A stretch of 64,000 nt of DNA, from NCBI GenBank assembly GCA_011525785.1, contig WYBT01000041.1, positions 62,001-126,000 of the forward strand, given 5' to 3'. Made by a program: the position numbers and the translations under genes. This document shows positions 17,471 to 26,262 of the stretch, one piece after another. The notes under the pieces were generated by a model. The model ran no database searches and was not told the origin of the DNA. It saw only the letters and a list, made by a program, of their open reading frames with translations. The number at the start of each line of letters is the position of its first letter. Positions within the stretch are counted from its first letter, which is position 1. This stretch comes from Planctomycetaceae bacterium. Its GTDB lineage: Bacteria; Planctomycetota; UBA1135; GCA-002686595.

Positions 17471-20400
17471 TTGGTCACGGATCAAGCCCCGCGGGTGTTC
17501 ATCTCCGCAGTATCTGGCGAGCTCACGTCAGCGCGTGCGGCGGCGATGGAAGCGCTGATCACGCTCGGCTGCCTGCCGGTTGAGCAGCGCCACTTTCCGC
17601 CGGACGCGCGGACCGTGACGGAGATGCTCCGGGAGAAGATCGCGGGCTGCGTCGCTGTCGTGCATCTGGTGGGCCACCGATTCGGCGCGGAGCCCAGCGC
17701 TCGTTCTCAAGCCCAGCGTCGTCGCTCGTACACGCAGCTCGAGTACGACATCGCGATCGAACTCGGCAAGCCTGTTTACGTGTTCATCCTGGAGTCGAGC
17801 TACCCCGTCGACTCGAGTCGAACTCCGCCCGAGCCTGTCGAGCTCCAGGAACTCCAACTTCAGCATCGAACTGCGCTGTTGGGCGGCGAGGTCGTGTACA
17901 CAGTCCTCCGCAGTCCCGAGGAGCTGCGAAACCGCCTTCGCGAGCTGCAAGTCCACGTCGAGCAGCTCGAGCGAGAACTGGCGGCAGAGCGTGCGTCGCG
18001 GCGGCGGTGGCGAACGGCCGCGGCCTTGGTGCTGCTGACAGCGCTCAGTGCGCTGGCGGCCATCGCGTGGGGCGTCCGTCGTCTCCAGCGCCAACACCTC
18101 GAGACGCGACAGGAGCTGTACGAACTCGCGCTGCGTCAGAGCAACGCCGACGTGAGTGCGTTGCATCTTCCGCTCCCGGAGCGGCGGGAGCGCGCGCTGG
18201 AGGAACGCGCCGCCGAGCTGAACGTCCAGCCATCGGTGCTGCGAGCGCAACTCACGGCCTGGAGTCAGCGCGTCGATGCCGACAGCAGCGCCAGTCGATG
18301 GGATCGCGCGTTGAGCGATTTCCATCGCGGGCGATTCGCCGACGCCGCTCAGAGCGCGATCGCAGAAGCCACCGAGCTCCAGGAGCGACAAGTCGACGCG
18401 TGGACTCTGGCAGGTCAGGCGGAGATGGAGGGCGGCCGGTTCCTGGCAGCGCAGCGGTGCTTCGAGTCCGCGCTGCAGGCTGCTGGTCCCGGCGCGGATC
18501 CAAAGACGCGTGTCGGACTCTTGCTGCGTGCTGCAAATGCGATGCTGGCCGGAGGAGAGAGTCTGCGAGCGCCAGCGTTGATCACCGAGGCGCAGGCGCT
18601 CAGCGAGCAACTCGGCGCTGGGGACAGCGCCGACGCCGCGCGCATCGCGCTTGCGACGGGGCGCAACTGGCTGCTGCTCGGGAACGCCTACGCGGCGGAG
18701 TCGCCGCTTCGGCGCGCCGTGTCCATCGAGGAGCGCTCAGGGCGCGCGGCGACCCGTCAGCTCGCTGCCATGCGACGAGCGCTCGGTGAGGCGCTGTACG
18801 GCCTCGGTCGTTTCGACGAGGCGGAGCTCGAACTCCTGCGCGCGGCGACGATCGACCAAGCGCCGTCGTCGGGCGCTGACGCCATCGACGCCGTCGAGGA
18901 CGAACTGGCCCTCGCGAGTCTCGCGACGACGCGCGAGGACTTCCTGCGAGCGGAGCACCACGCTGCCAGCGCCGTCGCGATCGCTGAGGCTCGTCTCGGA
19001 CCGGACCACGTCACGGCCTCCGACGCTCTCCTGTCGCTCGCCGCGGCGCGACATCAGCTCGCTCGACCGGCGGAGGCGCTGGTCGAGTATCGGCGGGCGC
19101 TCGAGATTCGCCGGCGCAACGCAGGCGAGACGCATCCCAACACGCTGGCGGCGGGGCTGCTGTGCGCCGCAGCGCTGATTCAGAGCGGTGAATTGGCGTC
19201 GGCCGAGGCGCTGTGCGAGTCGACGGGGAGCATCATCGAGCGCGAGTACCCGGCCGCGAGTCGCCTGGGGTTCTTGGCGCGCGCCGTGCGATCTGGACTC
19301 GACCTTGCGAAGGGCAGCTACGACGCCGCGGTGGCTCGTCACTGGCGCGCGCTGGCGGAGTTCGGCGTGGACCAGTTCGGGTTGGATGGCGCGATCCTCG
19401 AGCTGAGTGCGCTGTCGAAGGTGCAGCGAGAGGCCGAGCACTGGGACGATGCGGAGATAGCGCTGCGCGCGGCGCTCGAAATCAGCGCGACTGGAGGGCG
19501 GAGTTCCTTTGCCGAGCTGTGCGAGTTGGGGCAGCTGCTCGAGCTGAGGTATCGATTCGACGAGGCTGCAACGTGCTTTGCGCTGGCTCTGCGCGAGGGC
19601 GAGAAGAGGTTGGGGCCGATGGACAGCCGACTGGCGGCGTGCCACTCGGGTCTCGCGCGACGTGGCTATTGGCTGGCGCCGATAACCGTGCTCGAGCACG
19701 CCGAAGCGGGGCTGCGGATCCGAGAACGGCAGCTCGGGTCCAGGCGCCCCGAACTCGCGACGGACTTGCGCTTGGTGGCCGGAGCGCTGGTCAAGCTGGG
19801 CCGAGGCGGCGATGCCGCGGCCGCGCTCCAGCGCGCGCTCGACCTCGAGCGCCAGCTCTCGCCGTTCGACGCCAGAGCGTTCAGCGAGCACTCGGCGCAC
19901 CTGGGCCGAGTCCTGCTCGCCTCGGACTGCGCCGCGCAGGCGCGCGACGCGATGAACGATGCTGTCGCGGTGCTCGTCCAATCCGGCGAGACCGTGGGCG
20001 AGCTCGTCCTCGAAGTCAGGCGCGTGCTGGCGTCAAGTTGCGTAGCGCTGGGGGAGGCGGAGCAGGCGCAGCAGGACTTGAAGAGCGCCGTGGCCGCGTC
20101 GGAGGGCGCCGCCGCATGGAGTTCGATCAGCGCCGCGCAAGCCGACCGCGCGGCGATTCTGGACGAGCTCGGACGCTCCGAGGAAGCGCGTGAGGAGTAC
20201 CGGCGGGCTGCGCGCTCGCTCCGGCGCGCGGACGTCACGTTCTTCGACCGACAGACGATCGGCGGCTACTACCTGCGGGCGGGACTTCCTGCGGATGCAG
20301 CCGTCTGGTTGCGTCGCGCCTACCTCGAGATGGAGCGCGTCGTCGGACCGGAGTACTACCAAGGCGGGATCGCGCTGGCTGAGCTCGGCCGCGCCTTGCG

Positions 20401-20641
20401 AACCTCGGGCCGAGCGACTCAAGCCGCAACCGTGCTCGAGCGCTCGATCTGCGTGCTCCAGCGCGCGCTGCAGCCGGGCGACAGCGACTACGAACGAATC
20501 GCGGCAGCGATCGCTGAGCACCGCGAGTGCTGCGTGCAGCTTGGAGTCGACTCAGCCGAAGTCGAACTGCGTCTCGAGCAGGCGCGGGCGTCGAACGCCG
20601 GCCTCGAGCCCTTTGGAGCTCAGCTCTCAGCTCTCTTCTAG
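17471..20641 (+). CDS. DUF4062 - transmembrane - TPR protein
   Basis: This is a 1056-residue protein. Residues 8-110 form a DUF4062 domain (RVFISAVSGELTSARAAAME, LVGHRFGAEP, YTQLEYDIAIELGKPVYVFI), a fold related to TIR-like nucleotide-binding modules and common at the N-terminus of conflict proteins. A charged helical linker (about 150-178) and one membrane segment (about 182-201) follow. The remaining roughly 850 residues are tandem helical repeats of the TPR type (PAEALVEYRRALEIRRR, TLAAGLLCAAALIQSGEL). The start is a TTG; the Shine-Dalgarno is weak. The DUF4062 domain would be cytoplasmic and the repeats on the other side if the segment spans the membrane. A sensing or signalling role is inference. 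Confidence 0.85.
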   Translation: MVTDQAPRVFISAVSGELTSARAAAMEALITLGCLPVEQRHFPPDARTVTEMLREKIAGCVAVVHLVGHRFGAEPSARSQAQRRRSYTQLEYDIAIELGKPVYVFILESSYPVDSSRTPPEPVELQELQLQHRTALLGGEVVYTVLRSPEELRNRLRELQVHVEQLERELAAERASRRRWRTAAALVLLTALSALAAIAWGVRRLQRQHLETRQELYELALRQSNADVSALHLPLPERRERALEERAAELNVQPSVLRAQLTAWSQRVDADSSASRWDRALSDFHRGRFADAAQSAIAEATELQERQVDAWTLAGQAEMEGGRFLAAQRCFESALQAAGPGADPKTRVGLLLRAANAMLAGGESLRAPALITEAQALSEQLGAGDSADAARIALATGRNWLLLGNAYAAESPLRRAVSIEERSGRAATRQLAAMRRALGEALYGLGRFDEAELELLRAATIDQAPSSGADAIDAVEDELALASLATTREDFLRAEHHAASAVAIAEARLGPDHVTASDALLSLAAARHQLARPAEALVEYRRALEIRRRNAGETHPNTLAAGLLCAAALIQSGELASAEALCESTGSIIEREYPAASRLGFLARAVRSGLDLAKGSYDAAVARHWRALAEFGVDQFGLDGAILELSALSKVQREAEHWDDAEIALRAALEISATGGRSSFAELCELGQLLELRYRFDEAATCFALALREGEKRLGPMDSRLAACHSGLARRGYWLAPITVLEHAEAGLRIRERQLGSRRPELATDLRLVAGALVKLGRGGDAAAALQRALDLERQLSPFDARAFSEHSAHLGRVLLASDCAAQARDAMNDAVAVLVQSGETVGELVLEVRRVLASSCVALGEAEQAQQDLKSAVAASEGAAAWSSISAAQADRAAILDELGRSEEAREEYRRAARSLRRADVTFFDRQTIGGYYLRAGLPADAAVWLRRAYLEMERVVGPEYYQGGIALAELGRALRTSGRATQAATVLERSICVLQRALQPGDSDYERIAAAIAEHRECCVQLGVDSAEVELRLEQARASNAGLEPFGAQLSALF

Positions 20642-20676
20642 TCGCGTCGCGCGCGCGCGGTTGCGCCACGCGACTA
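20639..20676. terminator. Inverted repeat spanning two convergent stop codons
   Basis: Arms TAGTCGCGT (20639-20647) and ACGCGACTA (20668-20676) include the stop codons of the two converging genes. The 20-nt loop is pure GC. There is no U-tract, so a role as a two-way terminator is only likely by position. Confidence 0.4.
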
Positions 20677-21846
20677 CAAGTCGAACACGCTCAGGTTGTC
20701 GGTCGCGGCGAAGGTGGTGAGCAGCACGCGGCCGTCGGGCGTGAATTCGAGCTCCTGCGCGGCCTGTTGGACGCTCGGGAGCGACGTGAGGTCGAGCGTC
20801 GCGCGCCAGCGGCGCAGGCGGGTGTCGAGCACCGCGAGTTCGTTGGTCCACATGTCGGCCACGCACAAGACGCCGTCGCGCGAGAGCGCCAGCGACTGGA
20901 ACTTGCCGTCGGGCTGCGAGGTGTGCGTGTCGACGACGCGCATGAGCGTCGGCCCGCGCGGGTCGATGGCGAACACGCGCGCGCCCATGTCGTAGCCGCA
21001 GACCCACACCAGGCCGTCGCAGTCGACGGCGCAGTCCTGCGCGCTGGGGAAGGCGAAACCGTTGTCGGCGGTCGCGAGTGCGAGCTGGCGCACGAGCTGC
21101 GGCTGCGCCGGATCGACGACCATCACCTTGGCGGTCGAGCCGACCCAGTTGGGAAGCGCTTGCGAGGCGCAGATCACCAGGCGCTGTCCGGCGAAGACCA
21201 TGCGCATCGAGGAGTGCTCGGGGCCGAGCTGGATCGCGCGCGCGGGATCGAGCGCGAGCGTGTTCGCATCGAGCGCGAGCACGCGGCCCGAGCCGTCTTG
21301 CGTGCTCACGTACACGTGGCTCTGGCTCGGCGCGATGGCGAGGCTCGCCGGAAACGCGGTGGGGAAGAACGAACCGGGAACGAACGGGATCGGGACGGTG
21401 GCGAGCACCGCGTCCTGCGCGTTGAAGACCGTCACCGAGCTGCCCGAGCTGTTCGCGACGAATCCGCGCACGACGGCGCCGTTTGCGTCGACCGTGAAGG
21501 CGAGGTCCTGCGGGCTCTCGCCCGTCGGGATCTCGGCCAGCGTCGCGAAACTCGTCGGATCCAGGCGCAGCACGCGGCAGCCGCCGCTGCCCACCAGTCC
21601 GCCGAACAGCGAGACGTACAGCCGCGCGCCGTCGGGCGAGTACTGCACGTCGTAGGGCCAGGCGCTCGCGCCGCAGCCTGCGCTGCTCGACATCGAATGC
21701 GTCGCGCGCCACTGCGGCAGCGGCTTGAAGGTCGGCGCGCACGGGCGAACCGCGGGCGTCGATGCGAGCGGGAGCTGGCCGAGCTGCGTCGCCGCTGCGT
21801 TCTGAGCGGGCGTGAAGGCGAAAACCAGCGAGAGAGCGATCGACAT
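20674..21846 (-). CDS. Exported beta-propeller protein downstream of a cobalamin riboswitch
   Basis: The ATG at 21846 (GGAG about 7 nt upstream) gives 390 residues with a signal peptide (SIALSLVFAFTPAQNAA). The mature protein is a YVTN/YncE-like propeller with blades such as PYDVQYSPDGARLYVSLFGG, SLAIAPSQSHVYVSTQDG, SLALSRDGVLCVADMWTNE and ELEFTPDGRVLLTTFA. It follows the 21937-22986 gene by 90 bp on the same strand, behind a riboswitch for cobalamin. In Bacteroides, beta-propeller BtuG captures B12 at the cell surface, so an analogous cobalamin-binding role is a testable inference; sequence identity with BtuG is not claimed. The intervening hairpin may lower its expression relative to the first gene. 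Confidence 0.85.
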   Translation of the reverse strand: MSIALSLVFAFTPAQNAAATQLGQLPLASTPAVRPCAPTFKPLPQWRATHSMSSSAGCGASAWPYDVQYSPDGARLYVSLFGGLVGSGGCRVLRLDPTSFATLAEIPTGESPQDLAFTVDANGAVVRGFVANSSGSSVTVFNAQDAVLATVPIPFVPGSFFPTAFPASLAIAPSQSHVYVSTQDGSGRVLALDANTLALDPARAIQLGPEHSSMRMVFAGQRLVICASQALPNWVGSTAKVMVVDPAQPQLVRQLALATADNGFAFPSAQDCAVDCDGLVWVCGYDMGARVFAIDPRGPTLMRVVDTHTSQPDGKFQSLALSRDGVLCVADMWTNELAVLDTRLRRWRATLDLTSLPSVQQAAQELEFTPDGRVLLTTFAATDNLSVFDL

Positions 21847-21883
21847 GACGGACTCCGGGCGAACGAGGCTGAGGAGAGTGGGG

Positions 21884-21921
21884 GAGTCGCCAGCGCCGCT
21901 GCGGCAGCGCGCTGGCGACTC
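21884..21921 (-). terminator. 13-bp perfect hairpin between the two riboswitch-linked genes
   Basis: Arms 21884-21896 (GAGTCGCCAGCGC) and 21909-21921 are perfectly complementary around a 12-nt loop. It lies after the first gene's stop and before the second gene's start. It is not followed by a U-tract, so it could be a partial terminator, an mRNA-stabilising stem or a processing site. Confidence 0.5.
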
Positions 21922-21936
21922 GAAACACAACTGCGA

Positions 21937-22986
21937 TCAGCCCGGAAGGATCACTTGGTCGGCGGACACGTTGCCCGCCTGGTCCTTGACCGAGATGCCC
22001 AGCGCCATCTGCAGGCCCGAGCCGACGATCGGCAGCTTGGAGCGCAGGATCACGCTCGTCGCCGTGCGCTGCTGCAGCCGCAGGAGCGAGCGGATCACGT
22101 TGAAGCTCGCAGGCTGCAGATCGATCGAAGTCGCGAGCGTCGCGAGGTCGAGGTCGAGCACGCCGTTGGCATCGCCCAACTCGAGCACGAGGTAGCCCTG
22201 CGCGTCGATCGACAGGTCGACGATCGGGCCGCTCTGGCTCACGCCGCCGGAGTAGTGGATCACGCTCACCGCATCGATGTCCGCGCTGCTCGTCGCGCCG
22301 CCGTGATCCCAGATCAGCGCGCCGAACGAATCGACGTGCACACCTTCCTGGCAGTCGACGATGCGCACGTAGTTCACGTCGTTCAGGTCGACGAGCCCGC
22401 CCGTGACGAGCGGGTGCGAGCTCAACTCGGCGAGATCGAAGCTGTCGCCGCCGCTCACCACCGGGTCGAACGGATCCACCGTATTGGTCACGACGTTGGC
22501 GACGCCCGGCAGGCCGCCGACCAAGCCGCTGAACGTGCCCATGGGCGACGTGCCGAAGGGCGGCAGCGGTCCGAGCGGGCCCGCGTAGCGCGTGGGGAAG
22601 CGCGCGAAGTCGACGCCGTTGGTCGAGACCTCGACGAACGCGACCTCGGCGAAGATTTCGTTCGGAGCGGCGAACGAGAAGCCGTTCTCGCTCACCGTGA
22701 AGTCGGCGCCGGGGCCGTCGACGATCGTCACGTCGAAGCCCAGCGTCAGCGAGCCGCCGATGCCGAGCACGACGATGTCGAGCGAGCCGCCCGAGATGCC
22801 GCCGCCGCGCGGGCCGCCGAGCGCGCGCGCCGGATCCGCGAAGCTGGGGTTGCCGTTCGGCCCCGGAGCGAAGTTGACGACCGTCGACGCGAAGCGGTTC
22901 TGCGCGCCGGCGACGAGGGACAGGGACGCGAACACAAGAGCGCTCGCCAGAACGCGCGAAACGCTGGAAATCACACAGGGAGTCAC
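21937..22986 (-). CDS. Exported cell-surface protein under cobalamin riboswitch control
   Basis: The GTG at 22986 (with AAAGG about 10 nt upstream) gives about 349 residues with a signal peptide (VLASALVFASLSLVAGAQ). The mature part carries a distinctive pattern: TVVNFAPG, FADPARALGGP, GIGGSLTLGFD, IVDGPGADFTVSENGF, VSTNGVDFARFPTRY, GDSFDLAEL and ALIWDHGG. It is that of a beta-rich family annotated only as cell surface protein in many bacteria. A cobalamin riboswitch precedes it on the same strand, so it is expected to be made when B12 is scarce. Its probable partner is the downstream beta-propeller protein. A role in binding or presenting corrinoids is inference. Confidence 0.87.
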   Translation of the reverse strand: MTPCVISSVSRVLASALVFASLSLVAGAQNRFASTVVNFAPGPNGNPSFADPARALGGPRGGGISGGSLDIVVLGIGGSLTLGFDVTIVDGPGADFTVSENGFSFAAPNEIFAEVAFVEVSTNGVDFARFPTRYAGPLGPLPPFGTSPMGTFSGLVGGLPGVANVVTNTVDPFDPVVSGGDSFDLAELSSHPLVTGGLVDLNDVNYVRIVDCQEGVHVDSFGALIWDHGGATSSADIDAVSVIHYSGGVSQSGPIVDLSIDAQGYLVLELGDANGVLDLDLATLATSIDLQPASFNVIRSLLRLQQRTATSVILRSKLPIVGSGLQMALGISVKDQAGNVSADQVILPG

Positions 22987-23194
22987 GGGGAGAAGCCTTT
23001 CGCGGGCGGCGGCGCGTCTCTCGCGGAAGCGGCGCAGCCCTTCAAGACGTGGTGTCGATCCCCGGATCGGAGGCGCGGGCGCACTGCGGGCGGGCACGGG
23101 CCGCGGCGCAATGCTGCTGCACTGCTTCGAGCCCACTGAACGCGCCGCGTTGCCACCCTCGACCCCTCCTCGGGGGTGCAAAGGAACAACTCGC

Positions 23195-23375
23195 CGTTCA
23201 GGTCTTCTGGCTCGTGGATCGCCCCTCGCGCGTCAGCCTTCCCATGCTCCGTCGGCCCATCGGCCGGAGAGCGCAGTGGCATGTGCGACGCGCGAAGTCC
23301 CCACTTACAGCGGCGGGACCGCGGTGGATTTGCACCACCTTCCCTTGGCGGCAAGAGCGCTCAGGCTACTCGGCG
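23195..23375 (-). promoter_or_regulatory. Cobalamin (adenosylcobalamin-type) riboswitch
   Basis: Reading the minus strand, the conserved core appears in order: GGGAAGGTGGTGCAAATCC, then CCGCGGTCCCGCCGCTGTAA, then GCCACTGCG, GGGAAGGCTGACGCG and the B12 box GAGCCAGAAGACCTG. The box has one change from the usual AGGAG. Order and spacing match the cobalamin riboswitch class. It is 5' of the secreted protein gene at 21937-22986 with a leader of about 200 nt, and no other gene intervenes. The ends given are approximate. High B12 is expected to switch the downstream genes off. Confidence 0.95.
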
Positions 23376-23533
23376 CTCGCGAAAACGGTCAAGCTCGCTG
23401 CGCATTCCACGCCCGGCCTCGGCGCAGCACGCGTGCGCTCGATCGGCGCGCGAGCATCGCCCGCGGCGCAGCGCTATTCTCCGCCCGGCGCGCAGGGCTC
23501 GCGATGCGAGTCGGCGCCCGCTCCCCTTCCCGC

Positions 23534-24145
23534 ATGTCAGGCGTCTTTGCTCACTGGCCCAACCGCATCACGGCGCTCCGTTTCGTCGGCGCCATGGCGC
23601 TGTTCGCGGTCCTGGCGCTCTGGGGCGAGGCCCCGCAGGACCCGGCCTACCGCAGCGCGATGCAGGCGAGCTTCTGGCTGTTCCTCGCCGTGGCGCTCTC
23701 CGATGCGCTCGACGGCTGGCTGGCGCGCCGCGGCAAGCACATCACCGCCTTCGGGCGCATCGCCGACCCGTTCGTCGACAAGGTGCTGGTGCTGGGCTCG
23801 ATGATCTACCTGGTGGTGCTGCCCTGGTCGCGCCACTTCTTCCCCGCCTGGGTGGTGGTCGTGATCCTGGCGCGCGAATTCCTCGTCACCGGCATCCGCG
23901 GCTACGTCGAGAGCCTGGGCCACGAGTTCCCGGCCGACTGGTTCGGCAAGGTGAAAATGATGGTGCAGTGCTGGGCCGTGGGGATTCCGCTGGGCCTGGA
24001 GGCCTTCGACTTCTCGACCCTCGCCGACGAGCGCTGGTCGCTCATCGGCCACGGCTGCGTGATCGCCACCGTGGCGACTTCCGTGGGTTCGGGCTTCACC
24101 TACGTCCTCAAGGCGCGCAAGCTCTTGGCCCACTCCGCCCCATGA
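23534..24145 (+). CDS. pgsA: CDP-diacylglycerol-glycerol-3-phosphate 3-phosphatidyltransferase
   Basis: The ATG at 23534 gives 203 residues, the usual PgsA length. The CDP-alcohol phosphatidyltransferase signature D-x2-DG-x2-AR-x8-G-x3-D-x3-D is complete (DALDGWLAR, then G, D and D in FGRIADPFVDK). Several hydrophobic helices make it an integral inner-membrane enzyme. It makes phosphatidylglycerophosphate from CDP-diacylglycerol and glycerol-3-phosphate. The stop overlaps the start of pgpA (ATGA), so the next step of the pathway is translationally coupled. The frame is open far upstream, but that part is antisense to the riboswitch region and lacks family similarity. Confidence 0.93.
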   Translation: MSGVFAHWPNRITALRFVGAMALFAVLALWGEAPQDPAYRSAMQASFWLFLAVALSDALDGWLARRGKHITAFGRIADPFVDKVLVLGSMIYLVVLPWSRHFFPAWVVVVILAREFLVTGIRGYVESLGHEFPADWFGKVKMMVQCWAVGIPLGLEAFDFSTLADERWSLIGHGCVIATVATSVGSGFTYVLKARKLLAHSAP

Positions 24146-24627
24146 ACTGGCTCAAGCTCGGACTCGTCTCTTGCGGCTACCTCGGCTGCTCGCCCTTCGC
24201 CCCCGGCACTGTCGGCACGCTGGGCGGCGTGGCCATCGCCTGGGCGCTGTCGTTCACCGGCAACTACCTCTTGTGGAGCTGCGTCGCGGCCGCGGTCGTG
24301 TACCTGATCGGACGATCACTGGGCGACTGGGCCGAGAAGTACGCCGGTGAGAAGGACCCGGGCATCTTCGTGCTCGACGAAGTCGTGGGCTATCTCATCA
24401 CCGTGGCCTGGCTCGGCGCGCCGAGCTACCTGACGCTCGCGGTGGGCTTCTTCGTGTTCCGCTTCTTCGACGTCTTCAAACCCGGCCCCGCGCGGCGCAT
24501 GGAGCGCATCCCCGGCGGCGACGGCATTCTGCTCGACGACGTGGTGGCGGGGTTCTACGGTCTGGTTCTCGTGATGACGCCTGCGCGACTGCTCCTGCCT
24601 CAACTTTCCTGGACGATGGGGAGCTGA
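24142..24627 (+). CDS. pgpA: Phosphatidylglycerophosphatase A
   Basis: This 161-residue membrane enzyme is the usual length. Family motifs are present: the N-terminal PFAPGTVGTLGGV, the acidic DPGIFVLDEVVGYLIT and the C-terminal RFFDVFKPGPARRME with GGDGILLDDVVAG. It removes phosphate from phosphatidylglycerophosphate, the product of the enzyme encoded immediately upstream, yielding phosphatidylglycerol. The start codon overlaps the pgsA stop, so the two genes form one unit for phosphatidylglycerol synthesis. The next gene starts 4 bp later on the same strand. Confidence 0.94.
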   Translation: MNWLKLGLVSCGYLGCSPFAPGTVGTLGGVAIAWALSFTGNYLLWSCVAAAVVYLIGRSLGDWAEKYAGEKDPGIFVLDEVVGYLITVAWLGAPSYLTLAVGFFVFRFFDVFKPGPARRMERIPGGDGILLDDVVAGFYGLVLVMTPARLLLPQLSWTMGS

Positions 24628-24631
24628 AGCC

Positions 24632-26224
24632 ATGCCCTCTCGCCGACGACAACGCGAGGAAGATGCGCCGGCGAGCCACGGCGCGCCGCTGTGGGTGCGC
24701 TTCACGCTGTCGATGTCGCTCGCGCTGGCGGTGGTGATGGCGATCGCGGGTTTCCTGCTCAACCAGGCCGCGCGGCGCGTGACCGAGGTGGGTCAGGAGC
24801 AGGCCATGGTCGACACCTCGCTGCTCTCGGCGCGTCAGTTCCTCGACGAAGTCGAGCGCCAGAAGCTGCGCGCGGAGCGCGAGGTGCTGTTCGAGCTCGA
24901 GCAGCAGATCGGCAAGGATTACGCCGCCTCCAAGCGCCAGTACGCCGACGACTCGCCGGTGCTCAAGGACCTGGGCGGCTATCAGAACGCGACCCGCGAG
25001 GCGCTGCGCGTCGCGCGCCAGGAGCGCGAGCGCAAGATCACCGCGCTCGCGGCCGACTCCTACTGGAAGCAGGTCGGCGAACGGACGACCGAGCTTCCGG
25101 GCGGCGTCAAGCGCGCCGAGGTCGAGATCGGGCCCGAGAAGCGCGCCGGGCACGTGTACCACTACCAGACGCGCTCGGAGAACGCGCCCTTCGTGCTGCT
25201 CGTGCCGGCCAGCATGCAGGCCGCCGGCGACAGCATGTTCGGCCTGATCGTGGCGATGACGGTGGCCGTGATCGTGGTCGGCGCGTTGGTCTCGCTGTGG
25301 GTCTCGGGGCAGGTCACGCAGCCGATCCAGCAACTGGTCGAAGACGTGCGTCAGATCTCGACCGGCGATCTGAACCACCACGTGCATGCACGCGGCAGCG
25401 GAGAGGTCGCGTCGCTCGCTCGAGCGCTCGACCGCATGACCAAGAGCCTCAGCGACGCGCGCGAAAACGAAGTCGAACTGCAAGTGCGCCAGCGCGAAGT
25501 CGAAGTCGCCGCCGAGGTGCGCGAGCAGTTGTTGCCGCAAGTGACGCCCAAAGTGGCCGGTTACGACCTGGGCGCGCTGCACATGAGCGCCGCCGGCATG
25601 GGCGGGGACTTCCACGACTTCATCGAGACCGCGAACGGAATCGGCCTCCTGGTGTGCGAAGTCAGCGGCAAGGGCCTGCCCGGCGCGCTGGTCGGCGCCA
25701 CGGCGCGCTCGTACCTGCGCGCCAAGCTCGCCGCCGGCGGCGATGTGAAGGAAGCGCTGCAGGACGCCAATCGCCAGCTCGCGCGCGACGTGCGCCGCGG
25801 CATGGCGGTGACCTCGCTGTACGCCTGGGTCGATCCACACAGCGCGATCGCGACCGTGGCCTGCGCGGGCCACAAGGCGCCCCTGATCCGCTACACCGGC
25901 GCCGACAAGAAGGTGCGCCTGATCCACCCCGAGGGCATCGCCCTGGGCTTCGACAAGGGGCCGGTGTTCGACCGCACGCTGGTCGCGCAGCAGGCGCCGG
26001 TCGAAGTCGGAGATCGACTGGTGCTGGTCAATACCGGCGCGATGAGCCTCACCAACGCGGCGGGCGAAGAGCTGGGCGAGAAGGCGCTCTACGGGCACAT
26101 CCAGCGCCTGGGAGCGCTGCCCACGGAGCAGTTCCTCGCCAAGCTGCGCGCCGCGCTCGAGGAGTTCTCCCAAGGCGCCGACCTGCCGCGCGACATCTCC
26201 ATCGTGACGATCCGCCGCGCTTGA
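24632..26224 (+). CDS. Membrane-bound PP2C/SpoIIE-type serine phosphatase with HAMP domain (RsbU-like)
   Basis: This is a 530-residue protein. A membrane segment at about 22-42, a periplasmic region to about 195 and a second membrane segment (about 205-228) lead into a HAMP domain (VTQPIQQLVEDVRQISTGD). The C-terminal PP2C-like phosphatase, from about residue 285, carries metal-binding residues in GGDFHDF and CEVSGKGLPGAL and the CAGHKAPLI strand. Such proteins dephosphorylate anti-sigma antagonists in response to an external signal. Partner switch genes are not in the window. It starts 4 bp after pgpA and so is probably in that operon. Confidence 0.9.
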   Translation: MPSRRRQREEDAPASHGAPLWVRFTLSMSLALAVVMAIAGFLLNQAARRVTEVGQEQAMVDTSLLSARQFLDEVERQKLRAEREVLFELEQQIGKDYAASKRQYADDSPVLKDLGGYQNATREALRVARQERERKITALAADSYWKQVGERTTELPGGVKRAEVEIGPEKRAGHVYHYQTRSENAPFVLLVPASMQAAGDSMFGLIVAMTVAVIVVGALVSLWVSGQVTQPIQQLVEDVRQISTGDLNHHVHARGSGEVASLARALDRMTKSLSDARENEVELQVRQREVEVAAEVREQLLPQVTPKVAGYDLGALHMSAAGMGGDFHDFIETANGIGLLVCEVSGKGLPGALVGATARSYLRAKLAAGGDVKEALQDANRQLARDVRRGMAVTSLYAWVDPHSAIATVACAGHKAPLIRYTGADKKVRLIHPEGIALGFDKGPVFDRTLVAQQAPVEVGDRLVLVNTGAMSLTNAAGEELGEKALYGHIQRLGALPTEQFLAKLRAALEEFSQGADLPRDISIVTIRRA

Positions 26225-26262
26225 GCGCCGGCGCCCGTCGCACGCCACTGCGCACAAGCCCC

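Noticed and set aside
22592..23533. Long N-terminal extension of PgsA
   Set aside because: The extension overlaps the riboswitch and the surface protein gene on the other strand and has no relation to the enzyme; 23534 is the natural start.
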